Shown: positions 6,953 through 13,888 of the stretch, one piece after another
Position numbering within the stretch: the first letter of the stretch is position 1
Layout of the letters: every line of letters starts with the position of its first letter
Assembly (NCBI GenBank): GCA_008933045.1
Contig: WBXJ01000040.1
Location: 1-16,087 of the forward strand
Direction of reading: 5' to 3'
From: Verrucomicrobiota bacterium
GTDB lineage: Bacteria; Verrucomicrobiota; Verrucomicrobiia; Limisphaerales; SXQI01
DNA length: 16,087 nucleotides
Notes under the pieces: model-generated
Databases searched by the model: none
Seen by the model: the letters and a program-made list of their open reading frames with translations, nothing else
Told to the model about the DNA's origin: nothing
Translations under genes and position numbers: made by a program

Positions 6953-8959
6953 TTAATCTCTCGGAGGACCACCACGGAATGGAGCTAGGTCTTCGTTGAT
7001 TCCCGCACGGAGATCATCGTCCGAAAGCATCCCACTTTTATCTTTGTTCCATGTAGAGAACCATTTTGAAAAACCATCCGTGAACTCAGAATGAGTTACC
7101 GATTTGTCCTTATTCGCGTCCAAAGCGATCATAAACGCTCCGCCAAGAAACATCCCGGGACCTTGTTGACCTCCTGGGCTACCGGGGCCGCCTCGAGGCC
7201 CTCCCCTGCCACCGAAGCCGCCGAACGCCGCTAATTCCTGCCCTTTAGATTTTCCTGACAACTGATCGAGGATGGATTGGGTGCGGATTTTGGCGAACGG
7301 TTTGATAGTGTTCATCGATTGCGGAGGGCCACCAAAGCCACCCCCACGCTGATCCACAGGCTCGCCCGCGACCTGACGGTCGAAACTCTTAAGTAAATCG
7401 GCCGATTCTTCCTGCACTGCGGGTCGTAGATACGGGGCCAAGTCGTCCATTTGCTTTGCAAATCGTTGAGGTTGAAAGAGTGTCTTACTGAACTCCGCCA
7501 ATCGAGCCAGATAAAGTTTTTTGAACGCCTCAACTTTGAAAATGCGCTCGAGGAAACGGACCTCGTTTTGCCAAGGTTTCTCGATGCTCAGGTTCTCTCG
7601 TTGTTCGGCGGTGCCTCGCATACCAAACTGACCGAAGGAGTGGTCCTGATCCCAAGCGATAAACTGAAACTTTTGAGTTTTAGGGTTCAAATGAAGGTAA
7701 AAATTCTGACCTGGACCTAGGATTCCGTCCATGTCAGAAAGCCAGACCGTGACCGCCATATATCGAGCAAATATTTCGAGGTCCAAGTAACTCCCCAGCT
7801 TGGCGGCAAATTCGGCATCATCAGAATTACTGACCAATTTACAGAAATCGATCACTCGTTGTTTCTCCTCTTTGGAGAGATCGGTCTTGGGATCGTAGGT
7901 CTGCTTATACTTCGCCCAATCATCGCCTAAATCGGTGAAGAGGTGGGAGGAGACGGGCTTGAAAATGGCACCTTGCTTGGTCCTAAAATTCTGGGCGGCA
8001 AAGTCCTTATCTACATCCTCCACCAAGGAATAAAGGCCGAAGTATTTTTTCTCGAACTTGCCGGGGACGGTGACATGCACACGGGCATAACTGTTATGCG
8101 GAGCTGGCACACCGGCGTCGCGATGCAGTTGGTAGGCGAGAGTCTCGTTCATCCAAGTGGCATCAGTAACATTGTTCGCTAGGTTGAACTGGGCAATCCC
8201 TGCGATTTTCTGACCTTTGACGTTTTTGTTGAGGTCAATCTTGAATGATCGCTTGAGGGATCCACGGGATCCCATGAACGTGCCGTTCCCTTTGTAACGC
8301 ACCGCGATATCCTTGAGGGTAGTGCCCTCGAATTCGAGGTCAGCATGGACATACTTGAATTCCACACCTGCAGCGGAGGCCAATCCATTGCGTTTGCCCT
8401 CAGGACCTTGCAGATTAAACCCCATGGGGCGAGGAGGATTATTGCCGCCACCCGCAGGTCCCATTGGTGCTCCTAAACTGGTGTTGATGCCATCCCGAAT
8501 TTGGTCGGCGTTTAGTATCCCCTTCTTTTCCTTATCCCACGCCCCGAACCATGTTTCACCGAGGTTGCTAAATTCTGATTTTGACAACTTGCCGTCGCGA
8601 TCCTTGTCCCCCTCCATGACGAAGGCTGGGGCGATGAACATGGCGGGACCGAACCCACCCGCGCCACCACGTCCACCAGGTCGAACCAGATTATCCCCCG
8701 GAGGGCCACCTTGGCCAGGTCTTCGGCCACCCGGACCACCAAAAAAGCCGCCTCCACCTGCAGGCTCCATGGCCTCCCATTGGTCGGGGGTAAATTTAAG
8801 GTGAAGATTCCAAACATTAGTCGCGTTAAACAGGTCGGAAGCCTGTTTGGGAACTGCAGCCGTAGCTCCTCGCACCCAGGTTAGGTTTGCGTCACCCGCC
8901 CAAATAAGGACCGCGAGCCCTAGCCGAACCGCTGTTCTCACTCTCAATGATTTCATCAT
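6953..8959 (-). CDS. Secreted CotH-family protein with duplicated EF-hand modules
   Basis: This 668-residue protein combines an N-terminal signal peptide (basic MMKSLRVRTAVR, hydrophobic core, possible cleavage near residues 30-35), a Gly/Pro-rich stretch (about 66-104), an EF-hand pair, a CotH-type domain (about 200-530), a second Gly-rich linker and a second EF-hand pair. The first calcium loop, D118-x-D120-x-D122-G to E129, is canonical; its C-terminal partner is D614-x-N-x-D-K to E625. CotH marks include RYKGNGTFMGSRGSLKRSFKI, the E-D of YSLVEDVDKDF, and W436-D-Q-D-H-S-F-G. CotH of Bacillus is an atypical protein kinase of spore coat proteins; in non-spore-formers the role is unknown, so kinase activity is inference. 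It is probably exported and binds calcium. It follows ahcY by 82 bases. A PhoB-box-like direct repeat lies upstream of the start. Confidence 0.88.
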   Translation of the reverse strand: MMKSLRVRTAVRLGLAVLIWAGDANLTWVRGATAAVPKQASDLFNATNVWNLHLKFTPDQWEAMEPAGGGGFFGGPGGRRPGQGGPPGDNLVRPGGRGGAGGFGPAMFIAPAFVMEGDKDRDGKLSKSEFSNLGETWFGAWDKEKKGILNADQIRDGINTSLGAPMGPAGGGNNPPRPMGFNLQGPEGKRNGLASAAGVEFKYVHADLEFEGTTLKDIAVRYKGNGTFMGSRGSLKRSFKIDLNKNVKGQKIAGIAQFNLANNVTDATWMNETLAYQLHRDAGVPAPHNSYARVHVTVPGKFEKKYFGLYSLVEDVDKDFAAQNFRTKQGAIFKPVSSHLFTDLGDDWAKYKQTYDPKTDLSKEEKQRVIDFCKLVSNSDDAEFAAKLGSYLDLEIFARYMAVTVWLSDMDGILGPGQNFYLHLNPKTQKFQFIAWDQDHSFGQFGMRGTAEQRENLSIEKPWQNEVRFLERIFKVEAFKKLYLARLAEFSKTLFQPQRFAKQMDDLAPYLRPAVQEESADLLKSFDRQVAGEPVDQRGGGFGGPPQSMNTIKPFAKIRTQSILDQLSGKSKGQELAAFGGFGGRGGPRGGPGSPGGQQGPGMFLGGAFMIALDANKDKSVTHSEFTDGFSKWFSTWNKDKSGMLSDDDLRAGINEDLAPFRGGPPRD

Positions 8960-8989
8960 GCTGAGTGAGACACAAACGGTCAGTCCTAG

Positions 8990-9006
8990 GTTACAATTAT
9001 GTTACA
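8990..9006 (-). promoter_or_regulatory. Direct repeat upstream of the CotH-like gene, PhoB-box-like
   Basis: TGTAAC occurs twice on the minus strand with 11-base periodicity (TGTAAC-ATAAT-TGTAAC), about 31-47 bases before the start codon. PhoB boxes are 11-base direct repeats of CTGTCAT-like half-sites, so spacing and shape fit while the base match is only partial. It could be chance in an AT-rich spacer. Confidence 0.25.
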
Positions 9007-9041
9007 TTCGCGAACGGTTTACCGATAGCGGTGGTAACTCG

Positions 9042-10508
9042 TCAGTACCGATAGTGCTCAGGCTTGTAGGGACCGTCTGAGGAAATGCCGAGATAGCTGG
9101 ACTGTTTCTTTGTCAACTTGGTTAATTTGACGCCAATTTTCTCAAGATGCAAACGAGCCACCTCTTCGTCGAGTTTTTTTGGCAATCGGTAAAGTGCAAT
9201 CTTGTAGGTATCCTTGTTCGTCCAAAGATCAATTTGAGCCAAGACTTGATTAGAAAAGGAGTTGGACATCACGAAGCTTGGGTGGCCGGTTGCGCAACCC
9301 AGATTCACGAGTCGGCCTTCCGCTAGCACAAAAATGCAGTGCCCGTCGGCGAATGTGTATTTGTCGTACTGTGGCTTGATGTTTAACCGCTTGACACCCT
9401 TGGCAGAGTTCAACCGATCCATCTGGATTTCGTTATCGAAATGGCCAATGTTGCAAACGATCGCTTGATCCTTCATCTTCAACATGTGCTCGAAGGTGAT
9501 GATGTCGCAGTTGCCGGTGGTGGTAACGTAGATGTCGGCCCTGCCCAGAGTATCCTCAATCGTCGTCACTTCGAACCCTTCCATGGCTGCTTGCAGAGCG
9601 TTGATGGGATCAATTTCTGTAACAATGATCCGAGCACCGAAACCGCGCAAGGATTGGGCTGAACCCTTTCCTACATCTCCATAGCCACAAACGCAGGCCA
9701 CCTTGCCTGCCAGCATGACATCGGTCGCACGCTTGATGCCGTCTGCAAGGGATTCGCGACAGCCGTAAAGATTATCAAACTTTGATTTGGTGACGGAGTC
9801 GTTGACGTTGATGGCGGGAACCAGCAACGTGCCCGCTTGCAACATCTGGCCTAAACGATGCACCCCAGTGGTGGTTTCTTCCGAAACACCTCTCCATTCT
9901 TTCACGACAGCGTGCCAGAATCCGGGTCGCTCGATCGCGACACGTTTGAGCAGATTTTTGATGACTTGTTCCTCGTGCGAACCGGAGCGGGTATTCACCC
10001 ACTTATCGCCATTTTCTAGTTCGTAGCCTTTGTGGATTAGCAGAGTAACATCGCCGCCGTCATCCACGACGAGTTGAGGGCCTTTCAGCCCTGGAAATGT
10101 GACCGCGTCGAGGGTGCAATCCCAGTATTCCTCGAGGGTTTCGCCCTTCCATGCAAAGACTGGGACACCTGTCACAGCGATGGCGGCAGCGGCTTGATCC
10201 TGAGTGGAAAAAATATTGCAACTCGCCCAGCGAACCGACGCACCTAGATCCACCAAGGTCTCGATCAAAATCGCAGTCTCGGTTGTCATGTGCAACGAAC
10301 CGGTGATCCGCACGCCCTTTAAAGGTTTTGATTTGGCGTACTTGCGACGGATCGACATTAGACCGGGCATTTCATACTCGGAAACTCCGATGGTTTTACG
10401 ACCCCAATCGGCGAGGGAAATATCTTTTACTTTGTAATCAGGAGCCACCGGCACGGCGGGGCTTGGAGCACTTTTCTTACGTGAGCTTGAGAGTTTTGCA
10501 GAAGCCAT
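9042..10508 (-). CDS. ahcY: Adenosylhomocysteinase (S-adenosyl-L-homocysteine hydrolase)
   Basis: AhcY splits S-adenosylhomocysteine, the by-product of SAM-dependent methylation, into adenosine and homocysteine, relieving product inhibition of methyltransferases. The 488-residue protein carries SLADWGRKTI and EMPGLM near the N-terminus, GSLHMTTETA, the NAD-binding motif G275-Y-G277-D-V-G280, CNIGHFDNEI, and the C-terminal KLTKKQSSYLGI...PYKPEHYRY that closes the NAD site across the tetramer. It has the roughly 40-residue insertion (around DDGGDVTLLIHKGYE to HEEQ) seen in most bacterial and plant enzymes but not in the short type. The first 25 residues are a Ser/Lys/Pro-rich extension. It starts 44 bases after the metK stop on the same strand, with no promoter or riboswitch evident in the gap, so metK-ahcY are very likely one transcript. 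Confidence 0.97.
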   Translation of the reverse strand: MASAKLSSSRKKSAPSPAVPVAPDYKVKDISLADWGRKTIGVSEYEMPGLMSIRRKYAKSKPLKGVRITGSLHMTTETAILIETLVDLGASVRWASCNIFSTQDQAAAAIAVTGVPVFAWKGETLEEYWDCTLDAVTFPGLKGPQLVVDDGGDVTLLIHKGYELENGDKWVNTRSGSHEEQVIKNLLKRVAIERPGFWHAVVKEWRGVSEETTTGVHRLGQMLQAGTLLVPAINVNDSVTKSKFDNLYGCRESLADGIKRATDVMLAGKVACVCGYGDVGKGSAQSLRGFGARIIVTEIDPINALQAAMEGFEVTTIEDTLGRADIYVTTTGNCDIITFEHMLKMKDQAIVCNIGHFDNEIQMDRLNSAKGVKRLNIKPQYDKYTFADGHCIFVLAEGRLVNLGCATGHPSFVMSNSFSNQVLAQIDLWTNKDTYKIALYRLPKKLDEEVARLHLEKIGVKLTKLTKKQSSYLGISSDGPYKPEHYRY

Positions 10509-10552
10509 AATTTAATAGATTTCAGTTTGTCAGTTTTCGCGAACTTAAAGTT

Positions 10553-11731
10553 TTATCGTGCCGCCTTCTTCAGTGCTGCGGCTTTATCCGTTTTCTCCCA
10601 CGTCAAACTCTTCACATCCTCAATCTTCCCGAAGTGACCGTAATTGGTCGTGAGTGAGTAAATTGGGCGGAGAAGGTTCAATTGTTTAATGATATCGGCG
10701 GGCTTGAAGCTGAAGATGGACTGCACAGCTTCCGCAATTTTTTCGTCGCTGATAACACCGGTGCCGAATGTATCAACACACACGGAAACAGGATCCGGAT
10801 AGCCGATGGCGTAGGCAAATTGAATTTCAGCTTTTTGCGCGAGTCCTGCCGCAACGATATTCTTGGCAACATACCGGCCCATGTATGCGGCACTACGATC
10901 CACTTTCGAAGGATCTTTTCCAGAAAATGCTCCGCCTCCGTGACGCCCCATCCCACCGTAGCTATCCACGATAATCTTTCGGCCAGTCAAGCCGGTGTCG
11001 CCCTGAGGTCCCCCCACGACGAACCGTCCCGTGGGGTTAATCAAAAACTCGGTTTTCTTGTCGAGCATCTCAGCGGGGAGCACTTTTTTGACGATGTTCT
11101 TGATGATGAAATCTTCGATCTCCGCGTGCTCCACATCGGCGGAGTGTTGGGTTGAAACAACGACATTTGTGATCCGAACCGGTTTACCGTCCACATATTG
11201 CACGGAGACTTGGCTCTTCGCATCGGGTCGCAGCCATTTGGCCTTTCCACTTTTACGAATGCGGGTCAGTTCACGACCCAAGCGATGAGCGAACATGATC
11301 GGAGCAGGCATCAGCTCGGGCGTCTCGTCGGAAGCATAACCAAACATCAAACCCTGATCGCCAGCTCCCTGTTCTGCTTTCTTTTTACCTTTGGCCGCTT
11401 TGGCATCAACACCCTGTGAAATATCGGGAGATTGTTGGGTGACGATGTTCATGACGAAGACACGATCGGCATGGAACACATCATCATCATGGACATATCC
11501 AATCTCACGGATTGCCTCACGTGCGATGCGGGTAAAGTCCACCTGAGCCTTTGTGGTAATTTCCCCACCAACGACAACAATATTACTTTTGGCGTAGGTT
11601 TCGCAGGCCACTCGGCTTTTTGGATCGACCGCCAAGCAGGCGTCTAGAACCGCATCCGAAATCGTGTCGCAAACTTTGTCCGGGTGGCCCTCGCCAACGG
11701 ATTCGGAGGAGAAAATGAAATTCTTGCTCAT
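10553..11731 (-). CDS. metK: S-adenosylmethionine synthetase
   Basis: MetK makes S-adenosylmethionine from methionine and ATP, the methyl donor of the cell. The 392-residue protein has SESVGEGHPDK at 9-19 (the ATP/metal-binding His16 and Asp18), GAGDQGLMFGYA at 122-133, INPTGRFVVGGPQGDTGLTGRK at about 231-252 and the P-loop-like GGMGRHGGGAFSGKDPSKVDRS at 259-280. Length is normal. A short Lys/Ala-rich insertion (AKAAKGKKKAE, about 110-120) lengthens the loop before GAGDQG compared with E. coli MetK. It is the first gene of the minus-strand block and is followed by ahcY at 44 bases. The divergent neighbour is a SahR-like ArsR-methyltransferase protein, which suggests SAH-responsive repression. 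No SAM riboswitch is seen in the short leader, and no clear Shine-Dalgarno precedes the ATG. Confidence 0.97.
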   Translation of the reverse strand: MSKNFIFSSESVGEGHPDKVCDTISDAVLDACLAVDPKSRVACETYAKSNIVVVGGEITTKAQVDFTRIAREAIREIGYVHDDDVFHADRVFVMNIVTQQSPDISQGVDAKAAKGKKKAEQGAGDQGLMFGYASDETPELMPAPIMFAHRLGRELTRIRKSGKAKWLRPDAKSQVSVQYVDGKPVRITNVVVSTQHSADVEHAEIEDFIIKNIVKKVLPAEMLDKKTEFLINPTGRFVVGGPQGDTGLTGRKIIVDSYGGMGRHGGGAFSGKDPSKVDRSAAYMGRYVAKNIVAAGLAQKAEIQFAYAIGYPDPVSVCVDTFGTGVISDEKIAEAVQSIFSFKPADIIKQLNLLRPIYSLTTNYGHFGKIEDVKSLTWEKTDKAAALKKAAR

Positions 11732-11755
11732 TTTAGTAAAGCTGGTCGCAGTTGT

Positions 11756-11770
11756 TCAATCACGTATTGA
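11756..11770. promoter_or_regulatory. Inverted repeat in the metK leader, candidate operator
   Basis: TCAAT-cacgt-ATTGA has 5-base arms that are exact reverse complements. It lies just downstream of the predicted metK transcription start, a position where a bound repressor would block transcription. It could be the binding site of the divergently encoded ArsR-type regulator. Inferred; the site is short and could be chance. Confidence 0.3.
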
Positions 11771-11784
11771 CGTATCCTGATTTG

Positions 11785-11812
11785 AAGATATATCGTTTTT
11801 GCATGCCGTCAA
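11785..11812 (-). promoter_or_regulatory. Candidate promoter of metK-ahcY
   Basis: On the minus strand TTGACG (11812-11807) is followed by a 16-base spacer and TATCTT (11790-11785), a fair sigma-70-type match. Transcription would start near 11778, giving a leader of about 45 bases. The 8-base palindrome GATATATC (11787-11794) overlaps the -10 box and is a second operator candidate. Confidence 0.45.
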
Positions 11813-11880
11813 CTTCCAAGTTAACAATCACGATCGTTCGGCTTTTGTTCTGATCCGTGTGCGTTTACACTCCTCGCATC

Positions 11881-12846
11881 ATGTCAACCATCCTTAATAT
11901 TCTACGCGCTTTGGCTGATCCTACGCGCCTTCGACTTCTCGCGTTATTGGAAAAAGAGGAACTTTCGGTGAATGAACTGCAGGAGATCACTCATTTGGGG
12001 CAATCACGCATTTCTACTCATCTTGGCCAATTGCAAAAAGTAGGGCTGGTGCAATCTCGGCGTGAAGGGAAACGTGCTTTTTATCGGATGAATCGTCTCG
12101 GGGAGCAAACCTTCATTGCTGCGGTAGAACTGGCGGTCCGTGGTGCGGGCGAGTTGCCCGAACGCATGGCTGATCTCGGAAGCCTCAAACGCGTGCTCAC
12201 TCTGCGAGATGATCTGGCTCAGAATTATTTCAACCAGATCGCGGGTCGATTCGACCGGAGCTATGGCCCCGGGCGGTCATGGCAAGCGTTTGGCCAATTG
12301 CTCCTACGGATGATGCCCGCATTAGTGATCGCTGATCTGGGATCGGGCGAAGGTTTGGTGAGCGAACTTTTAGCACGGCGTGCCCGTCATATTATCGCCG
12401 TCGATAATTCAGAAAAAATGGTTCAGTTCGGGTCGGAGAAAGCACTCGCTAATGGCCTCACCAATTTGGAGTTCCGCGTGGGCGATTTGCAGAACCCTCC
12501 GATCGATCCGCACAGCGTGGACCTAGCGATTCTGAGTCAAGCGTTGCATCACGCAGAAAATCCTGCCGAAGCAATCAGGGCTGCGGCCAAGATACTTAAG
12601 GTGGGGGGGCAGATTTTAATTCTCGATCTACGGGCACATTCCTTTGAGCAAGCGCGTGAGCTTTACGGAGACCTGTGGCTTGGTTTTCGAGATGGGGAAA
12701 TTCATCAGTGGCTGGAGGAATCTGGGTTTAAGAATATCGAGGTCACACGGGTGGCACGCGAGGAGCAGCCTCCTCATTTTGAGACACTCTTAGCCACTGC
12801 GACGTTGGAACGAAGTCCAGTTGTGGAAACTCACAAAGCGGCTTAA
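11881..12846 (+). CDS. ArsR-type HTH regulator fused to SAM-methyltransferase-like domain (SahR-like)
   Basis: The 321-residue protein joins an N-terminal ArsR-type winged helix (about 1-75: LRALADPTRLRLLALLEK, recognition helix SRISTHLGQLQKVGLV, wing REGKRAFYRM) to a class I methyltransferase fold (about 110-310). The SAM/SAH-binding motif A-D-L-G-S-G-E-G is at 151-158, with acidic Asp175 (VDNSEKM) and Asp202 following. The protein has no cysteine, so ArsR-type metal sensing is unlikely. This architecture is that of SahR, a SAH-responsive repressor of metK, ahcY and methionine genes known from Proteobacteria; divergence from metK-ahcY fits that role. Catalytic methylation of a small molecule is the alternative. 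The GTG at 11857 would add eight residues; the ATG at 11881 starts at the usual point. lepB follows after 11 bases. Confidence 0.88.
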   Translation: MSTILNILRALADPTRLRLLALLEKEELSVNELQEITHLGQSRISTHLGQLQKVGLVQSRREGKRAFYRMNRLGEQTFIAAVELAVRGAGELPERMADLGSLKRVLTLRDDLAQNYFNQIAGRFDRSYGPGRSWQAFGQLLLRMMPALVIADLGSGEGLVSELLARRARHIIAVDNSEKMVQFGSEKALANGLTNLEFRVGDLQNPPIDPHSVDLAILSQALHHAENPAEAIRAAAKILKVGGQILILDLRAHSFEQARELYGDLWLGFRDGEIHQWLEESGFKNIEVTRVAREEQPPHFETLLATATLERSPVVETHKAA

Positions 12847-12857
12847 GGTAGGCACGG

Positions 12858-13376
12858 ATGACCATGGAATCCCCCTCAATCCAGAACAGCACGCACACGC
12901 CAACGTGGTTGCGTTTTATTGTCGGGCGACGGCCGATGATGACTCTCGTGCGGATCTCGGTTCTGGTTTTGTTGAGTTTCTTGGCATTCCGCTTCTGGTT
13001 GATCCCCATCCGCGTCACGGGAAACAGCATGCTGCCCTCCTACAAAAATGGGGCGATCAATTTTATCAATAAGTTGGCGTATCGACGTCAGCATCCGCAG
13101 CGAGGTGATGTGGTGGGAGTGAAGATGAGCGAACAACAATTGATGCTGTTGAAGCGGGTGCTCGGCTTGCCCGGTGAAACGGTGGCTGTAGCTAACGGAA
13201 AAGTCTACATCAACGGGCGGATTTTGGACGAAAAATATACCCAAGGAGAGCCACCCTGGCGGGTAACCGAGTTTACATTACAGCCTTACGAATACTTCGT
13301 CATTGGTGACAATCGGACGATTTCCGAATTACACCGCAAGGACGAGAATGACATTATTGGGAAGGTGCTCTTTTGA
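12858..13376 (+). CDS. lepB: Type I signal peptidase (S26 family)
   Basis: Signal peptidase I cuts signal peptides from exported proteins at the outer face of the inner membrane. This 172-residue protein has one N-terminal membrane segment (about 29-50, LVRISVLVLLSFLAFRFWLIP), the nucleophile box G-N-S57-M-L-P, R-G-D-V-V, and the general-base box L-L-K99-R-V-L-G-L-P-G-E. The C-terminal box reads V-I-G-D-N-R (148-153) followed by TISELHRKDENDIIGK, so the usual S-x-D-S-R after GDNR is not present; this occurs in short S26 homologues but may alter activity. At 172 residues it is shorter than E. coli LepB and like Gram-positive SipS in size. AAGGTAGG (12845-12852) overlaps the preceding TAA and makes a good ribosome site for this start. 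It is likely co-transcribed with the ArsR-like gene and the next gene. Confidence 0.9.
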   Translation: MTMESPSIQNSTHTPTWLRFIVGRRPMMTLVRISVLVLLSFLAFRFWLIPIRVTGNSMLPSYKNGAINFINKLAYRRQHPQRGDVVGVKMSEQQLMLLKRVLGLPGETVAVANGKVYINGRILDEKYTQGEPPWRVTEFTLQPYEYFVIGDNRTISELHRKDENDIIGKVLF

Positions 13377-13888
13377 AACACGCCCGAGCATTGAGTGGTC
13401 TGCTGACCTTGGCCCTACTGTGTTGGCTGGGTTACGCATGGTTTTTCCCTCCCGATGCGGTTCTCATTGAGCGACGCATTCACCGCTTGGTGGCCCTGTT
13501 TCCGGTCGAAAAACAAGAATCCATTTTTGTTCAAGCCCTTCGAGCTGATCAAATTGCCGAGTACTTCTCGTACGATGTCTCGCTTGATCTCGGTGATATC
13601 TCTCGCAGTTCGCAGGACATCCACAGTCGGCTGGAACTGCGACAAACGGTGGCGGCTGTACGCAATCGCTTCTCAGGTTTGCGGCTTGAAATTCCGAGTC
13701 TACAAGTGAAGGTAAATGAGGACGCTCAAAACGCCGATGTCCGGATGGGTGTGCTAATCTGGCAGGGCGAAGATCCAACCCCCCTTGCGGAAGAGGTGCG
13801 TCTTACCTTGCGTAAGGAGCACGGCACATGGCTCATTGCTCTTGTCGAAGGGGTCAGGGAAACGACCCTTCCCGTCGCGGTTCGTTAG
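13373..13888 (+). CDS. Membrane-anchored small protein, possibly NTF2-like
   Basis: I do not recognise a named gene. The 171-residue protein starts with a TTG codon whose last two bases are the first two of the lepB stop (TTGA), a strong sign of translational coupling. Residues 7-24 (LSGLLTLALLCWLGYAWFF) form one membrane anchor or signal peptide. The remainder is soluble: a helical start (IERRIHRLVALF), a region around AEYFSYDVSLDLGD, R-L-E-L-R, then strands (LRLEIPSLQVKV, ADVRMGVLIW, EEVRLTLRKEHGTWLIALVEGVRE). The alpha-then-beta order, ending in a strand with the phrase K-x-x-G-T-W-L-I, resembles NTF2/SnoaL-like domains, so that fold is my guess. It probably faces the periplasm beside the signal peptidase. 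Its stop codon overlaps that of the convergent downstream gene. Confidence 0.75.
   Translation: MKHARALSGLLTLALLCWLGYAWFFPPDAVLIERRIHRLVALFPVEKQESIFVQALRADQIAEYFSYDVSLDLGDISRSSQDIHSRLELRQTVAAVRNRFSGLRLEIPSLQVKVNEDAQNADVRMGVLIWQGEDPTPLAEEVRLTLRKEHGTWLIALVEGVRETTLPVAVR

Noticed and set aside
9015..9032. CGGT-TT-ACCG and ACCG-atag-CGGT inverted repeats after ahcY
   Set aside because: Short overlapping 4-base arms with no T-run; expected by chance in a spacer of this size.
11857..11880. GTG start giving an eight-residue N-terminal extension of the ArsR-type regulator
   Set aside because: The added residues (MCVYTPRI) are not part of the winged helix, there is no ribosome site for that start, and the ATG at 11881 begins at the usual point of ArsR proteins.
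11732..11880. SAM or SAH riboswitch in the metK leader
   Set aside because: The predicted leader is only about 45 bases and shows none of the conserved core of SAM-I or SAH riboswitches. The gap before ahcY is 44 bases and also too short.
11881..12846. Arsenic or metal-sensing ArsR repressor
   Set aside because: The protein contains no cysteine, so it cannot have the usual thiol metal site, and no ars or metal-transport gene is nearby.
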